In this document: positions 17,352-25,933 of the stretch, piece after piece
How positions within the stretch are numbered: the stretch's first letter is position 1
How the letters are laid out: the number at the start of each line of letters is the position of its first letter
Source of the DNA: PWVB01 sp964530185
GTDB lineage: Bacteria; Chloroflexota; Anaerolineae; B4-G1; SLSP01
DNA: 64,000 bases
Direction: 5' to 3'
NCBI GenBank assembly: GCA_964530185.1
Contig: CAZHBB010000002.1
Location: forward strand, 27,771 to 91,770
Made by a program: the position numbers and the translations under genes
Notes under the pieces: model-generated
What the model was told of the DNA's origin: nothing
The model's database searches: none
The model's input: the letters and a program-made list of their open reading frames with translations, nothing else

Positions 17352-18001
17352 TACCAGCCCAACACAGCCCATATCAGGAAGCGTTGTAAGGGAACCGCCA
17401 TCATCCTCACCAGATCCAGCCCCATGCGGGGCAGGATAAAGAGGACGAAGATGAAGATGTAGGTGGCGTAGGGCTCCAGGCTTTCCAACAGATCACCGAC
17501 ACGGGGCGGAGCCACACCAGCCAGGACCCGTGAGCCATCGAGCGGGGGAATCGGCAACATGTTGAAGGCCACCAGTCCGATGTTGACTTGAATCGCCATA
17601 ATCAGGAAGTTGGCCAGCCGATAGGCCTGAGCCTGCGGCAGGGAATCCAATAGGCCCAGGCGGAGGGGTAGGGCCAGGATCAGGGCCTGAAGAACGTTCG
17701 ATGCCGGTCCTGCCAGGGCCGAAAGAGCCATTCCCACGCGGGGATTGCGGACGCGCGTCATCCGATAGGGATTGACCCTGGCCGCACGGCCCCAACCGAA
17801 CCCGGTGAGGAGGATCATCAACGTCCCGATCGGGTCCAGGTGCAGGAAAGGATTTAAAGACAACCGGCCCTGCAAACGAGGGGTGTCGTCGCCCAGCAAA
17901 TGAGCCACCCAACCATGGGCCCACTCATGCAGGGGGATCCCCAGAATAATGACAAGCAGACGCGCCAACAACACGTCTGGTTGGATGCCAAGCGATGTCA
18001 C
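17351..18001 (-). CDS. Site-2 protease family (M50) intramembrane zinc metalloprotease
   Basis: Membrane-embedded zinc peptidase. The active-site motif HEWAH (HExxH) is at residues 25-29, inside the first membrane segment. The third zinc ligand lies in NMLPIPPLDGSRV (the Asp) near residue 165. The loop GRLSLNPFLHLDPIGTLMILL and the GPASN segment are typical of the compact group III S2P proteins without PDZ domain. 216 residues. Translation starts at GTG 18001, which follows GGGAGG by 6 bases. The gene heads a tight cluster with the HD hydrolase and the TyrA-like gene. Confidence 0.9.
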   Translation of the reverse strand: MTSLGIQPDVLLARLLVIILGIPLHEWAHGWVAHLLGDDTPRLQGRLSLNPFLHLDPIGTLMILLTGFGWGRAARVNPYRMTRVRNPRVGMALSALAGPASNVLQALILALPLRLGLLDSLPQAQAYRLANFLIMAIQVNIGLVAFNMLPIPPLDGSRVLAGVAPPRVGDLLESLEPYATYIFIFVLFILPRMGLDLVRMMAVPLQRFLIWAVLGW

Positions 18002-18094
18002 CTTGTGCCTCCCATCAACGGGCTTTGGATCGCCACGGCGCGTCCCATGTCTGCACCGCGCCTCGCCGATGCGGGAAAGCCGTCGCGTTGCGCC

Positions 18095-18122
18095 ATTTTG
18101 TCACAGACTGGCCTTTTTTCAA
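18095..18122 (-). promoter_or_regulatory. Probable promoter of the site-2 protease cluster
   Basis: Minus strand: -35 TTGAAA (18117-18122), 16-base spacer, -10 CAAAAT (18095-18100), giving a leader of about 85 bases to the GTG start. Confidence 0.45.
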
Positions 18123-18316
18123 CCGCCAGCTTTCGGTCACATACTCTTCTGATTCAGCAGGCCGTCCCAATGAGGGGCAATGGTTCACAATCCTCCCTGC
18201 CCGGGGTGATTTGTGGGCTGTTGGGAGCAGAGGACTTAAGAGAGCCCCAGCCCCAATGGCGCCAGGTGCAGGGAGAAGAAGTATGAGTCTCCTACAGAAA
18301 AAGGCGCAATGACAGT

Positions 18317-18344
18317 TTGTTGAGGCCCTTCGGCGTGCTATAAT
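18317..18344 (+). promoter_or_regulatory. Probable promoter of the nucleotidyltransferase-aminotransferase genes
   Basis: -35 TTGTTG (18317-18322), 16-base spacer, perfect -10 TATAAT (18339-18344). The start codon follows at 18412. Confidence 0.6.
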
Positions 18345-18411
18345 CGTATGTGATGGGTACGACGTGCGCTAACACATTGTCTCTGGCACCTGTCACAAGG
18401 AGAGATCACCC

Positions 18412-19395
18412 ATGAAATTGGTCATCCCAATGGCCGGCTTGGGGACGCGCATGCGTCCCCACACTTGGTCACGCCCCAAACCCCTCTTATCCCTGGCCGG
18501 ACGGCCCATACTGGATCACATCCTGCAGCGTTTCCATGAGATCCCCATCAACGAATACGTGTTCGTTATCGGCTGGCTGGGCGAACAGGTAGAGGCGTGG
18601 GTCAAGACACACAGTGCCATCCCGGCCACATTTGTCAGGCAGGAAGAGCGGCTGGGGCAGGCTCATGCGATCTGGCTAGCCCACGAGCATCTTCAGGGCC
18701 CCCTCTTCCTGACGTATGTGGACACCCTTTTCGACGGTGCCGACCTGTCTGGCCTGGACCAGGAAGGGCTTGATGGCCTCATTTTCACAAAGGAAGTCGA
18801 GGACCCCCGGCGGTTTGGAGTCGTCGAGACCGATGATACAGGCCGGGCTACCCGTCTGATCGAGAAACCCGACACAATCGACAATAAGACGGTCTTGATC
18901 GGCCTCTACTACTTCCGTGACGGTGAGTGGCTGAGCCGGGCCTGCCGCGAGTTGATGGATCGCGATCTCAAGACCAAGGGGGAATACTACCTGGCGGATG
19001 CCATCACCCTGATGATCCAACAGGGCGCCAACTTCTATACGCGGCCCGTCGCCGTCTGGCAGGACACAGGCAAACCCGAGACCACCCTGGAGACGCATCG
19101 CTACCTGCTCGAGCACGGGGGCGACAACAGTTACCAGGCTCCTCGCCCCGGCGTCGTCATTAACCCGCCGGTTTTCGTCCATCCCCAGGCCATTGTCGAG
19201 CGCTCGGTGATCGGGCCTTACGTCTCCATCGAGAGGAATGCCCAGGTGCGTGACAGCATCCTCCGGGATGTCATCGTGGACGAGGAAAGCATCATCGAAG
19301 ATATGTTACTCCAGCGTTCCCTGATCGGGCGCTGGGTCACATTGCACGGTGAGTTCCGCACATATAATGTCGGGGACTCATCGACGGTAGATTAA
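18412..19395 (+). CDS. NDP-sugar pyrophosphorylase (nucleotidyltransferase) with left-handed beta-helix tail
   Basis: Activates a sugar-1-phosphate with an NTP. The nucleotide loop is present at the N-terminus: MAGLGTRMRPHTWSRPKPLL. The catalytic region continues with GRPILDHILQRF and GQAHAIWLAHEHL. The C-terminal 90 residues hold hexapeptide-like repeats (VFVHPQAIVERSVIGPYVSI, then NAQVRDSILRDVIV), as in GlmU-like and glucose-1-phosphate thymidylyltransferase-like enzymes. 327 residues. Its ribosome site is AAGGAGAG, 8 bases before ATG. The aminotransferase gene follows after 27 bases, so the two are probably one transcript. The exact sugar and nucleotide cannot be told from sequence. Confidence 0.88.
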   Translation: MKLVIPMAGLGTRMRPHTWSRPKPLLSLAGRPILDHILQRFHEIPINEYVFVIGWLGEQVEAWVKTHSAIPATFVRQEERLGQAHAIWLAHEHLQGPLFLTYVDTLFDGADLSGLDQEGLDGLIFTKEVEDPRRFGVVETDDTGRATRLIEKPDTIDNKTVLIGLYYFRDGEWLSRACRELMDRDLKTKGEYYLADAITLMIQQGANFYTRPVAVWQDTGKPETTLETHRYLLEHGGDNSYQAPRPGVVINPPVFVHPQAIVERSVIGPYVSIERNAQVRDSILRDVIVDEESIIEDMLLQRSLIGRWVTLHGEFRTYNVGDSSTVD

Positions 19396-19422
19396 CCTTT
19401 ACGCAAGGAGCGATCAAAGCCC

Positions 19423-20586
19423 ATGAAAGAGCCGCTCAATCATACTTCACAAAGAGCTCGACAGATTCCACCCTCAGGCATCCGTAAGTTCTTTGACATC
19501 GCCGCCACAATGGAGGATGTCATCAGCCTGGGGATCGGGGAACCGGACTTCACCACACCTGAGCCCGTGGTTCAGGCAGGCATTGAAGCCCTCCAACGCG
19601 GAGAGACCCACTATACCTCGAACTCTGGGATCCTGGCCCTGCGAGAGGCCCTTAGCCAACACTTAAGCCGCCTTTACAACATCAGCTACGACCCAGAGAG
19701 CGAGATCCTGGTCACCGTGGGCGTATCCGAGGCGCTGTACCTGGCGATGGCAGGTACTCTGGATCCCGGTGATGAGATCGTCTTCGCCGAGCCCTGCTTC
19801 GTCTCCTATGAGCCCATCGCGCACATGGTAGGTGCCACCCCCGTAGTGATCCCTACCTACCCGAAGACAGGGTTTCAATTGACGGCAGAGGCCATCGAAC
19901 AGGCTATAACACCACGCACCAAAGTGCTCCTATTGGCCTCACCGAACAATCCCACCGGCGCAGTCATCGACCGCGAACGCCTGCTGCAGATCGCCATGTT
20001 AGCTGAGAAGTACGATCTCATCGTCATCTCCGACGAGATCTACGACCGGCTGGTCTACGACGTTGCGCATACCTGTTTTGCCACACTGCCAGGGATGCGC
20101 GACAGGACCATTTTGCTCCAGGGCTTCTCGAAGTCATATGCCATGACCGGCTGGCGCGTAGGGTACCTGAGCGGACCTGCAGCGCTGGTCGCCCAGATCC
20201 GCAAGCTCCATCAATACCTGATCATGTCGGCCCCGACGCCGTCGCAGTTCGCAGCGCTCAAAGCCCTCGAGGTAGGTGAGCCATTCGTGGAGGCCATGCG
20301 GGCCGAGTATGACCGCCGCCGCCGTCTGATCGTCTCCGGGCTCAATGACCTGGGGCTGACGTGCGTGGAGCCTAAGGGGGCGTTCTACGCTTTCCCATCC
20401 ATCACCACAACGGGTATGGACGATGAGACCTTCGCCGAGCGGCTACTGCAGGAGGAGCGGGTTGCAGTGATCCCTGGGCGCGCCTTCGGTCGCTCAGGCC
20501 AGGGGTTCGTCCGTATGTCCTATGCTACAGCCTATGAGAAGATCGAGACGGCCCTTGAGCGCATCGCCCGCTTCATCGGACGGTGA
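19423..20586 (+). CDS. Class I/II PLP-dependent aminotransferase (aspartate/aromatic type)
   Basis: Pyridoxal-phosphate aminotransferase of the aspartate aminotransferase I-gamma group. The N-terminus shows ISLGIGEPDFTTPEPV, then HYTSNSGILALREAL. The NPTGAVI segment and EIYDRLVY around residue 200 are typical. The Schiff-base Lys is in LLQGFSKSYAMTGWRVGY near residue 235, with the conserved Arg after it, and FVRMSYATAYEKI closes the small domain. 387 residues. A ribosome site (AAGGAG) precedes the ATG. It could supply glutamate-linked transamination together with the glutamate dehydrogenase encoded next, which is an inference from proximity. Confidence 0.9.
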   Translation: MKEPLNHTSQRARQIPPSGIRKFFDIAATMEDVISLGIGEPDFTTPEPVVQAGIEALQRGETHYTSNSGILALREALSQHLSRLYNISYDPESEILVTVGVSEALYLAMAGTLDPGDEIVFAEPCFVSYEPIAHMVGATPVVIPTYPKTGFQLTAEAIEQAITPRTKVLLLASPNNPTGAVIDRERLLQIAMLAEKYDLIVISDEIYDRLVYDVAHTCFATLPGMRDRTILLQGFSKSYAMTGWRVGYLSGPAALVAQIRKLHQYLIMSAPTPSQFAALKALEVGEPFVEAMRAEYDRRRRLIVSGLNDLGLTCVEPKGAFYAFPSITTTGMDDETFAERLLQEERVAVIPGRAFGRSGQGFVRMSYATAYEKIETALERIARFIGR

Positions 20587-20623
20587 ACTGCTGCACGAGA
20601 AGCCACTCATTTGCAGAGCGATA

Positions 20624-20656
20624 CCAGGCATCCGTCGGGGGAAGCGGATGCCCTGG
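20624..20656 (+). other. Strong hairpin in the leader between aminotransferase and glutamate dehydrogenase
   Basis: Arms CCAGGCATCCG and CGGATGCCCTGG pair with a single bulged C around a TCGGGGGAAG loop. There is no U-run after it, so a simple intrinsic terminator is unlikely. It may be an RNA-processing or attenuation structure in the 183-base gap. Confidence 0.4.
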
Positions 20657-20769
20657 GGCGGCGCCGTCTTCGCTGCCGAAGCGTCGCATCCGTCCAGCGC
20701 ACCTTGTCACAGCCATGGAAGGGAGAGCAGAGGGGCTACCCTTCGAGAACTCTTAAGGAGAGTATCGAC

Positions 20770-22056
20770 ATGACTCAGGAGATCAATCCCTTCGCGATGG
20801 CTCAGGCCCAGTTCGACCATGTTGCTGAACAGATGCAACTGGATGACGCCGTGCGCAGCATCCTGCGCTGGCCGCTCCGAGAGTTTCGCTTTCAACTCCC
20901 TGTGCGCATGGATGATGGAAGCATCCGGGTCTTCTTTGGCTTCCGGGTACAGCACAATGACGCACGGGGCCCCGCCAAGGGCGGCATCCGCTTCGCCGCC
21001 AACGAGACACTGGACACTGTGCGCGCCCTGGCCATGTGGATGACCTGGAAGTGTGCTGTGGCCGACATCCCCCTGGGCGGTGGCAAGGGCGGGGTAGTGG
21101 TGGATCCCGCTATGCTCTCCACCAGCGAGAAGGAACGCCTCTGCCGCGAATGGATCGACGCCGTCTGGAAGAACCTGGGCCCAAGGAATGACGTCCCCGC
21201 GCCGGACGTCGGGACTACCCCCCAAATGATGGGCTGGATGATGGATGAGTACTCCAAGCTCCGTGGGGAATACGTCCCTGGTGTGATCACCGGCAAACCG
21301 ATCGGAGGGGGAGGCTCCGCAGGCCGCACTGCCGCCACCGGGTTTGGCGTGGTAGTCACCATCCGGGAGGCCATGAAGCACCTAGGCATCTCGCCCACAG
21401 GAAGGACCGCCTCTATCCAGGGGTTTGGCAATGTCGCTCAGTACGCTGCGCTGAACTTCATTGAGATGCTTGGCGGTCGGGTGATCAGTGTCTCTTGCTG
21501 GGACCGCAATGACCACTGCGCCTACACCTATACCAAAGAAGGCGGCATCGACCCCCAGTTCCTGCAGCACATCACCGATCAATACGGGACCATCAACAAG
21601 GAGCTGGCTCTGGCAGCCAACTACGTGATCGAGGATGGCGACGCATGGTTGCATAAGGATGTCGATGTCCTGATCCCCGCAGCTATCGAGGGTGTGATCA
21701 CCGGCGAGAACGCGCACCAGATCAGCGACACCGTGAAGATCCTCGCCGAGGGCGCCAACGGCCCAACCACCCCGGAAGCGGATGAGATACTCAAAACCCG
21801 ACAGATCTTTGTCATCCCCGATTTTCTATGCAACGCCGGCGGGGTCACCTGTTCATACTTCGAGCAGGTCCAGAGCGATATGAACTACTATTGGGAAGAG
21901 GAAGAAGTCCTGGCAAAGCTCGATAAGAAGATGACCAGCGCCTTCCGGGCGGTTCTGAAGACGGCGCTGGATAAAGGGCTCTACACGCGCGATGCGGCTT
22001 ACTGGGTCGCCATCGGCAAAGTAGAGCAGGCCATGCGCCTGCGCGGTTGGGTCTGA
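20770..22056 (+). CDS. gdhA: Glutamate dehydrogenase (Glu/Leu/Phe/Val dehydrogenase family)
   Basis: Catalyses reversible oxidative deamination of glutamate to 2-oxoglutarate and ammonia. The ATG at 20770 follows AAGGAGAG by 7 bases. A longer in-frame start inside the leader has no support. Substrate-site segments are visible: RGPAKGGIRF, then WKCAVADIPLGGGKGGV with the catalytic Lys, and APDVGTTPQMMGWMMDEY. The dinucleotide loop is GFGNVAQYA near residue 220. The C-terminus has ILAEGANGPTTPEADEIL and FLCNAGGVTCSYFEQVQ. 428 residues, matching the hexameric class. Complete. Confidence 0.94.
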   Translation: MTQEINPFAMAQAQFDHVAEQMQLDDAVRSILRWPLREFRFQLPVRMDDGSIRVFFGFRVQHNDARGPAKGGIRFAANETLDTVRALAMWMTWKCAVADIPLGGGKGGVVVDPAMLSTSEKERLCREWIDAVWKNLGPRNDVPAPDVGTTPQMMGWMMDEYSKLRGEYVPGVITGKPIGGGGSAGRTAATGFGVVVTIREAMKHLGISPTGRTASIQGFGNVAQYAALNFIEMLGGRVISVSCWDRNDHCAYTYTKEGGIDPQFLQHITDQYGTINKELALAANYVIEDGDAWLHKDVDVLIPAAIEGVITGENAHQISDTVKILAEGANGPTTPEADEILKTRQIFVIPDFLCNAGGVTCSYFEQVQSDMNYYWEEEEVLAKLDKKMTSAFRAVLKTALDKGLYTRDAAYWVAIGKVEQAMRLRGWV

Positions 22057-22070
22057 GTGGGGCACACGCT

Positions 22071-22307
22071 CTACTCCCAACGGTCCTTGAGACGCTCCAG
22101 CAGCCTCAGCAACAGCCATAACAGGACCAGGGCAAGCACACCAGGCACCAGGCACAACATGCCAGTAAGCACAGCCTTCCAACCGTAGAGCAGGCCAATC
22201 AGCACGCCACCCACGCACAGGAAGAGAGCCACCGCGGTCAATAGGAGACGCTGCTCCATGCGCTGGCGTCGTTGCCGCCAATCTGTCGGCTGTTGGGCTC
22301 CTGGCAT
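22071..22307 (-). CDS. Small two-helix membrane protein, function unknown
   Basis: A 78-residue protein I do not recognise. The ATG at 22307 follows GGGAGG by 7 bases. A charged N-terminus (DWRQRRQRMEQ) leads to two hydrophobic helices, LLLTAVALFLCVGGVLIGLLY and a Leu-rich segment ending LLLRLLERL, then a short charged tail. The gene converges on glutamate dehydrogenase with a 14-base gap. Its length and layout are reminiscent of small accessory membrane proteins, but no family can be named. Confidence 0.55.
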   Translation of the reverse strand: MPGAQQPTDWRQRRQRMEQRLLLTAVALFLCVGGVLIGLLYGWKAVLTGMLCLVPGVLALVLLWLLLRLLERLKDRWE

Positions 22308-22337
22308 CAGCACCCTCCCACCTGGAGGATAGAAGTC

Positions 22338-22373
22338 GCACTCCCCCCGATGTGCGGAGGGAGTGCTCTTTTT
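22338..22373 (+). terminator. Intrinsic-type terminator hairpin
   Basis: GCACTCCC pairs with GGGAGTGC (one mismatch extends the stem to about 12 pairs), followed by TCTTTTT on the plus strand. It would stop plus-strand transcription reading past glutamate dehydrogenase, and separates it from the convergent eRF1-like gene. Confidence 0.6.
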
Positions 22374-22399
22374 GGGATCATATTCCAGCCCGGATGACC

Positions 22400-23503
22400 T
22401 CAGTAACGGAGCAACGCACCAATGCGTGTCCCCTCCAACTCTTCGTCATCCACGACCTCCACCGTACCCCCGTTCTCTATCACCTGGGTGACCACGGCCT
22501 CCACAGCATCCGGGATCTCGATGAACGCCCCGCCACAGAAGATACAACGCTCCAATGGCTGCGTCGTCAAGTAACCACAGCCTGTACACCGATAGCCAGG
22601 CTGATGATAATCCCGCTCCACTAACAGGACCTGGATACGGCCCTCATGGGCCACACTCAAAGTCCCGTCCAACCCTACCACTCCATTCTTGCCCTTGGCT
22701 GCGGCGGTGAGCACCGCATTGATCACCTGTTGATGTCGTTCCCGCTCCAGCTTCTGGAGCGCCTCGTAGGCCCGCTCGCGCACCTCGACCTCGCCCGCCT
22801 CGATATCGAGAGGGAAAGTATCCACCAGGATATCACGCAACGGAGCCGGCAGCACCTCTTGGAGCTGCGCCACCGTTGGATCAGATCCAGCCAGCAGGAG
22901 TCGCCGTGGATGATGGGCTTCGCAGAAGGCGAGGAGCGCTTTGCCTATCTCCTTGAGGTTACGCTGGACCAGCGCCGCCTCGTGTCGCCCAGAGTGGGGC
23001 GCGCCCCCCCGCATCCCAACCACCGAGGACCCTCGCCCCATGCGGGTGTGACGGACATCCTCCCCTACCACGCCCTGCTGATCGGCCAGTTCGCCCATCT
23101 GGAAAAAATAGAAGACGGCCCCCTGGCGGTCCACAACGGCGACGACGTACCGTCCGTAGAGGCCGTCGAGCTCTACCAGCGGGGAAATATAGGGTCGTCG
23201 CGCCACCGTGACCCCCGACCGCACGGGTATCGCCAAAGGATAAGCGTACCAGATATCCTCGACCTGCCGGGAGAAAATCGCCAGACCCCGCCCCGACCAG
23301 TCGTAGTCATACTCAATATACCGTTTGACTGCCTCGATATCCCTGGCGTCCACCTCATCAGCTACGCTCTTCAGCAACTCACGCAGAGTGAGTTTGTACT
23401 CCTCAGTCGTGCGCTGCGTGGGATCCACATCCAGGTATACACTCAGGATTGGCCCTTCCGTTTGGATAGAAGCCAACTCCTTCAATGCATGCTCGTCAAA
23501 CAT
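22400..23503 (-). CDS. Bacterial eRF1/Vms1-like release-factor homologue with zinc ribbon (baeRF type)
   Basis: Member of the bacterial/archaeal eRF1-like (baeRF/Vms1-like) group. The N-terminal domain (1-130) contains LSVYLDVDPTQRTTEEY. A central eRF1 domain-2-like part starts YVVAVVDRQGAVFYFF and includes a Gly-rich segment, GMRGGAPHSGRHEAALVQRN, where classical factors carry GGQ. The domain-3-like part has HPRRLLLAGSDPTVAQLQ. The C-terminus has a four-Cys zinc ribbon, CTGCG and CIFCG near residues 319-340. 367 residues. The ATG follows AGGAGGT by 7 bases. Related proteins are proposed to act in ribosome rescue or stress, which is unproven here. It lies downstream of htpG but is separated by a terminator-like hairpin. 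Confidence 0.8.
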   Translation of the reverse strand: MFDEHALKELASIQTEGPILSVYLDVDPTQRTTEEYKLTLRELLKSVADEVDARDIEAVKRYIEYDYDWSGRGLAIFSRQVEDIWYAYPLAIPVRSGVTVARRPYISPLVELDGLYGRYVVAVVDRQGAVFYFFQMGELADQQGVVGEDVRHTRMGRGSSVVGMRGGAPHSGRHEAALVQRNLKEIGKALLAFCEAHHPRRLLLAGSDPTVAQLQEVLPAPLRDILVDTFPLDIEAGEVEVRERAYEALQKLERERHQQVINAVLTAAAKGKNGVVGLDGTLSVAHEGRIQVLLVERDYHQPGYRCTGCGYLTTQPLERCIFCGGAFIEIPDAVEAVVTQVIENGGTVEVVDDEELEGTRIGALLRY

Positions 23504-23853
23504 CGTGTCAACCTCCTGGAAAAAGGGGTAAGAAAAGCCTAATATATCCTCATGCTTATGCCCAGTTCCGTCGTCAGCACCTCCTGTCCGGTCTGAATTC
23601 CCTCCCCACTAAAATGCAGACTGCGGGGTGGCTCTCAAGCCATCCCGCAGTCTAAACATGCATACGTACCACAGATACCTGCTGACAGGTTCAGCATATA
23701 AAGTGCCTCGCAAGGGAAGGGATTTACCCTCATTCTACGGGTTGAAGTTCCACTTGTCAAGCCTTCAGAGCCACGATAAATAGTTCACTTCTCCTGACTT
23801 CCTTCTCCCATCTGAGATCTGGAAAGGAAAGCGGAAAAAGCAGCAGGAGAACG
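23504..23853. other. 350-base intergenic stretch between htpG and the eRF1-like gene
   Basis: Contains the ribosome site of the eRF1-like gene, the strong hairpin at 23618-23653, and an AT-rich TATATT near 23541-23546 (minus strand) that could be its -10, although no matching -35 is visible. No coding frame or known RNA family was recognised. Confidence 0.4.
23618..23653 (-). terminator. Terminator hairpin downstream of htpG
   Basis: A 16-bp stem: AGACTGCGGGATGGCT on the minus strand pairs with AGCCACCCCGCAGTCT across a GAG-type loop, followed by GCATTTTAG. It lies about 200 bases past the htpG stop and before the eRF1-like gene. Confidence 0.65.
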
Positions 23854-25737
23854 CTATGCCCTCTCTCCGGCATCCGCCAGCGCCCCCAGAGTGCGTTCAA
23901 GCAGGGAGTGCACACGGGGCACCATCTGTGCAGGGTCGGGATGCAATCCCTCCAGAAGCAGGAGATTCTCATACAGTTGTTCGACCGTCAGATCGACCAC
24001 GGTCGCGGTAGAGGGATCATCGACCAACCTCACCAGGGTCTGGATCAGCGTATGCCGCGGGTTGATCTCCAGGATCCTGGCCGGCGCCTGATAATCGCTC
24101 TCGAGCAACCTGCGCACTCGCTCCATGTCTCGAGCCGGGCCGCTGTCCGGCGACACCAAGCGACAGGGGCTGTCTGTCAGGACCCGCGACTCCCTCACCT
24201 CCGTCACCCGATCGCCCAAGACCTTACGGAAGCGGGCCACCAGCTTACCCAGTGCCGCAGCCTCCTCCTGGCTCGGTTTCTCCTCAGAGGCCGTCTCAGC
24301 CTCCGGCAAGTCCAGACTGGCGTCATCTACGTTGCGCAGAGGCTTACCCTGATATTCGCGTAGGGCCTGCACCATGAACGCATCAAGCGGATCCACAAGA
24401 TAGAGCACCTCCAGGTCATGGGCGCGGAAGTAATCCAGATGTGGACTCCGTTCCACGGATTGGATACTCTCGCCCAGGATGTAGTAGATATCGGACTGAT
24501 TCTCTTTCATCCGCGCCACGTAAGCATCCAACGAGATCAGCTCCCCGTCCGAGTGCGTGGTTTGGAAGCGGAGCAGAGGGAGTAGATCGTCTCGGCTTGC
24601 CGGATCGGTCGCCACCCCCTCCTTGATGAAAGGCCCCCATGCCTCCCAGAACTGTTTGTATTCCTCGGGCTTCTCTTCTCCCAACTCCTGAAGCGCCTTC
24701 AGCAGTCGGCTGCGCAACGCCCGCCGGATGTGGGCGATAGCCCGGCTCATCTGTACCGTCTCACGTGCCACGTTCAGCGGAATGTCTGCTGAGTCCACGA
24801 CGCCCTCGACAAACCGCAGGTACTCCGGCAGTAGGTCCTTGTTGTGCTCCTGGATGAGAATCTTCCGCGAATAGAGCTTGAGCCCGTAGTCTGAGCGCAG
24901 GCGCCAGATCGCTGGATCGCGACGGCGGGGGACGTACAATACACTGCGGATCTCCACCGGTACCTCGGACACGATGTGAAGATGCAGAAGTGGCGGCTCC
25001 GGATCCATTGTAAGCTGGCGATAGAACTCGTGATAGGCGTCCTCCTCCACCTCCTGGGGCGACTGACGCCAGATCGCCGTGCGCTCGTTGACTACCCTGT
25101 CTGCCACATAGATGGGGAACGAGACATAGTTGGAGTGCGTCCTCACGATCTGCTCCAGCCGCCACGTGGCAGCGAACTCCTTCGCATCCTCCTTGAGTTG
25201 GATTTCGATCGTGGTTCCGCGCTCCTCCTTCTCCGCCGGTTCCAGGCGATAGGTGCTGTCGCCTCGCGAGATCCAGGTCCAGGCCTCCGCCTCAGGACGA
25301 TAGGAGCGGGACGTCACCCGGACCTCATCGGCCACCATAAAAACGGCGTAGAACCCCACACCGAACTGCCCGATGATGTCGTCAACCCGCCGCCCCTCTT
25401 CCAGGGACTTCAGGAACGCTCTGACCCCCGAGTGCGCGATGGTACCCAGGTTCTCGATAAGCTCCTCGCGCGTCATGCCGACACCGGTATCCGAGATGGT
25501 GATGGTATGGGCGTCTTCGTCGCTCTCAATACGGATCGCCAGCTCCGCATCTGGATCCAACACGTTTTGGTCGGTCAACATCACGAACTGCATGCGATGC
25601 AATGCATCGGAAGCGTTGGAGATCAACTCTCGTAAGAAAATCTCCCGCTCCTTGTAGAGAGAGTGAGAAAGGATATGCAACAACTGCTGGACCTCTGCCT
25701 TAAACTCCAAAGCCTCTGCCTTCTGTGTCTCACTCAT
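23854..25737 (-). CDS. htpG: Molecular chaperone HtpG (Hsp90)
   Basis: Cytosolic ATP-dependent Hsp90 chaperone. The ATG at 25737 (MSETQKAEALEFKAEVQQLL) follows GGGAGG by 9 bases. A longer start lacks homology. GHKL ATP-binding motifs are in order: ELISNASDALHRMQF, DTGVGMTREELIENLGTIAHSG and QFGVGFYAVFMVADEV, then GTTIEIQL. The middle domain has LYVPRRRDPAIWR (usually LF.P..AP) and GVVDSADIPLNVARE near residue 345. The C-terminal dimerisation domain ends near ERTLGALADAGERA. About 627 residues, normal length. It stands alone with its own promoter and terminator. Confidence 0.95.
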   Translation of the reverse strand: MSETQKAEALEFKAEVQQLLHILSHSLYKEREIFLRELISNASDALHRMQFVMLTDQNVLDPDAELAIRIESDEDAHTITISDTGVGMTREELIENLGTIAHSGVRAFLKSLEEGRRVDDIIGQFGVGFYAVFMVADEVRVTSRSYRPEAEAWTWISRGDSTYRLEPAEKEERGTTIEIQLKEDAKEFAATWRLEQIVRTHSNYVSFPIYVADRVVNERTAIWRQSPQEVEEDAYHEFYRQLTMDPEPPLLHLHIVSEVPVEIRSVLYVPRRRDPAIWRLRSDYGLKLYSRKILIQEHNKDLLPEYLRFVEGVVDSADIPLNVARETVQMSRAIAHIRRALRSRLLKALQELGEEKPEEYKQFWEAWGPFIKEGVATDPASRDDLLPLLRFQTTHSDGELISLDAYVARMKENQSDIYYILGESIQSVERSPHLDYFRAHDLEVLYLVDPLDAFMVQALREYQGKPLRNVDDASLDLPEAETASEEKPSQEEAAALGKLVARFRKVLGDRVTEVRESRVLTDSPCRLVSPDSGPARDMERVRRLLESDYQAPARILEINPRHTLIQTLVRLVDDPSTATVVDLTVEQLYENLLLLEGLHPDPAQMVPRVHSLLERTLGALADAGERA

Positions 25738-25765
25738 CGCAGGGTTCCTCCCAATCATACTTACT

Positions 25766-25794
25766 GTAGTATCAGCCCCATGATACGGGATCAA
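25766..25794 (-). promoter_or_regulatory. Possible htpG promoter
   Basis: Minus strand: -35 TTGATC (25789-25794), 17-base spacer, -10 TACTAC (25766-25771), about 28 bases from the ATG. The -10 is weak. No CIRCE element is present. Confidence 0.4.
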
Positions 25795-25933
25795 CATTAG
25801 AAGCGGATTAGAGCCCACTGGCCAGCACAATGGGGCTGAAATCTTCACAGGGATTCTACGGCCCGTTTACACAGACTTTACACCAGGTGAGTAAAATAAG
25901 GATAGCACAACATAGGCTGCAGGAGGTGTGACA

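Larger units (their letters stand above)
18002..18411. other. 410-base divergent intergenic region
   Basis: Separates the minus-strand protease cluster from the plus-strand nucleotidyltransferase cluster and contains a promoter for each (listed separately). The middle (about 18150-18290) is GC-rich with short inverted repeats such as GGGCT...AGCCC. I found no known RNA family or coding frame there. Confidence 0.4.

Noticed and set aside
21853..22341. 162-codon minus-strand frame overlapping glutamate dehydrogenase and the small membrane protein
   Set aside because: It runs through the 3' end of gdhA and has no recognisable domain. The 78-residue frame inside has a ribosome site and clear helices.
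25741..25800. CIRCE operator upstream of htpG
   Set aside because: No TTAGCACTC inverted repeat is present. Only a weak sigma-70-type promoter is seen.
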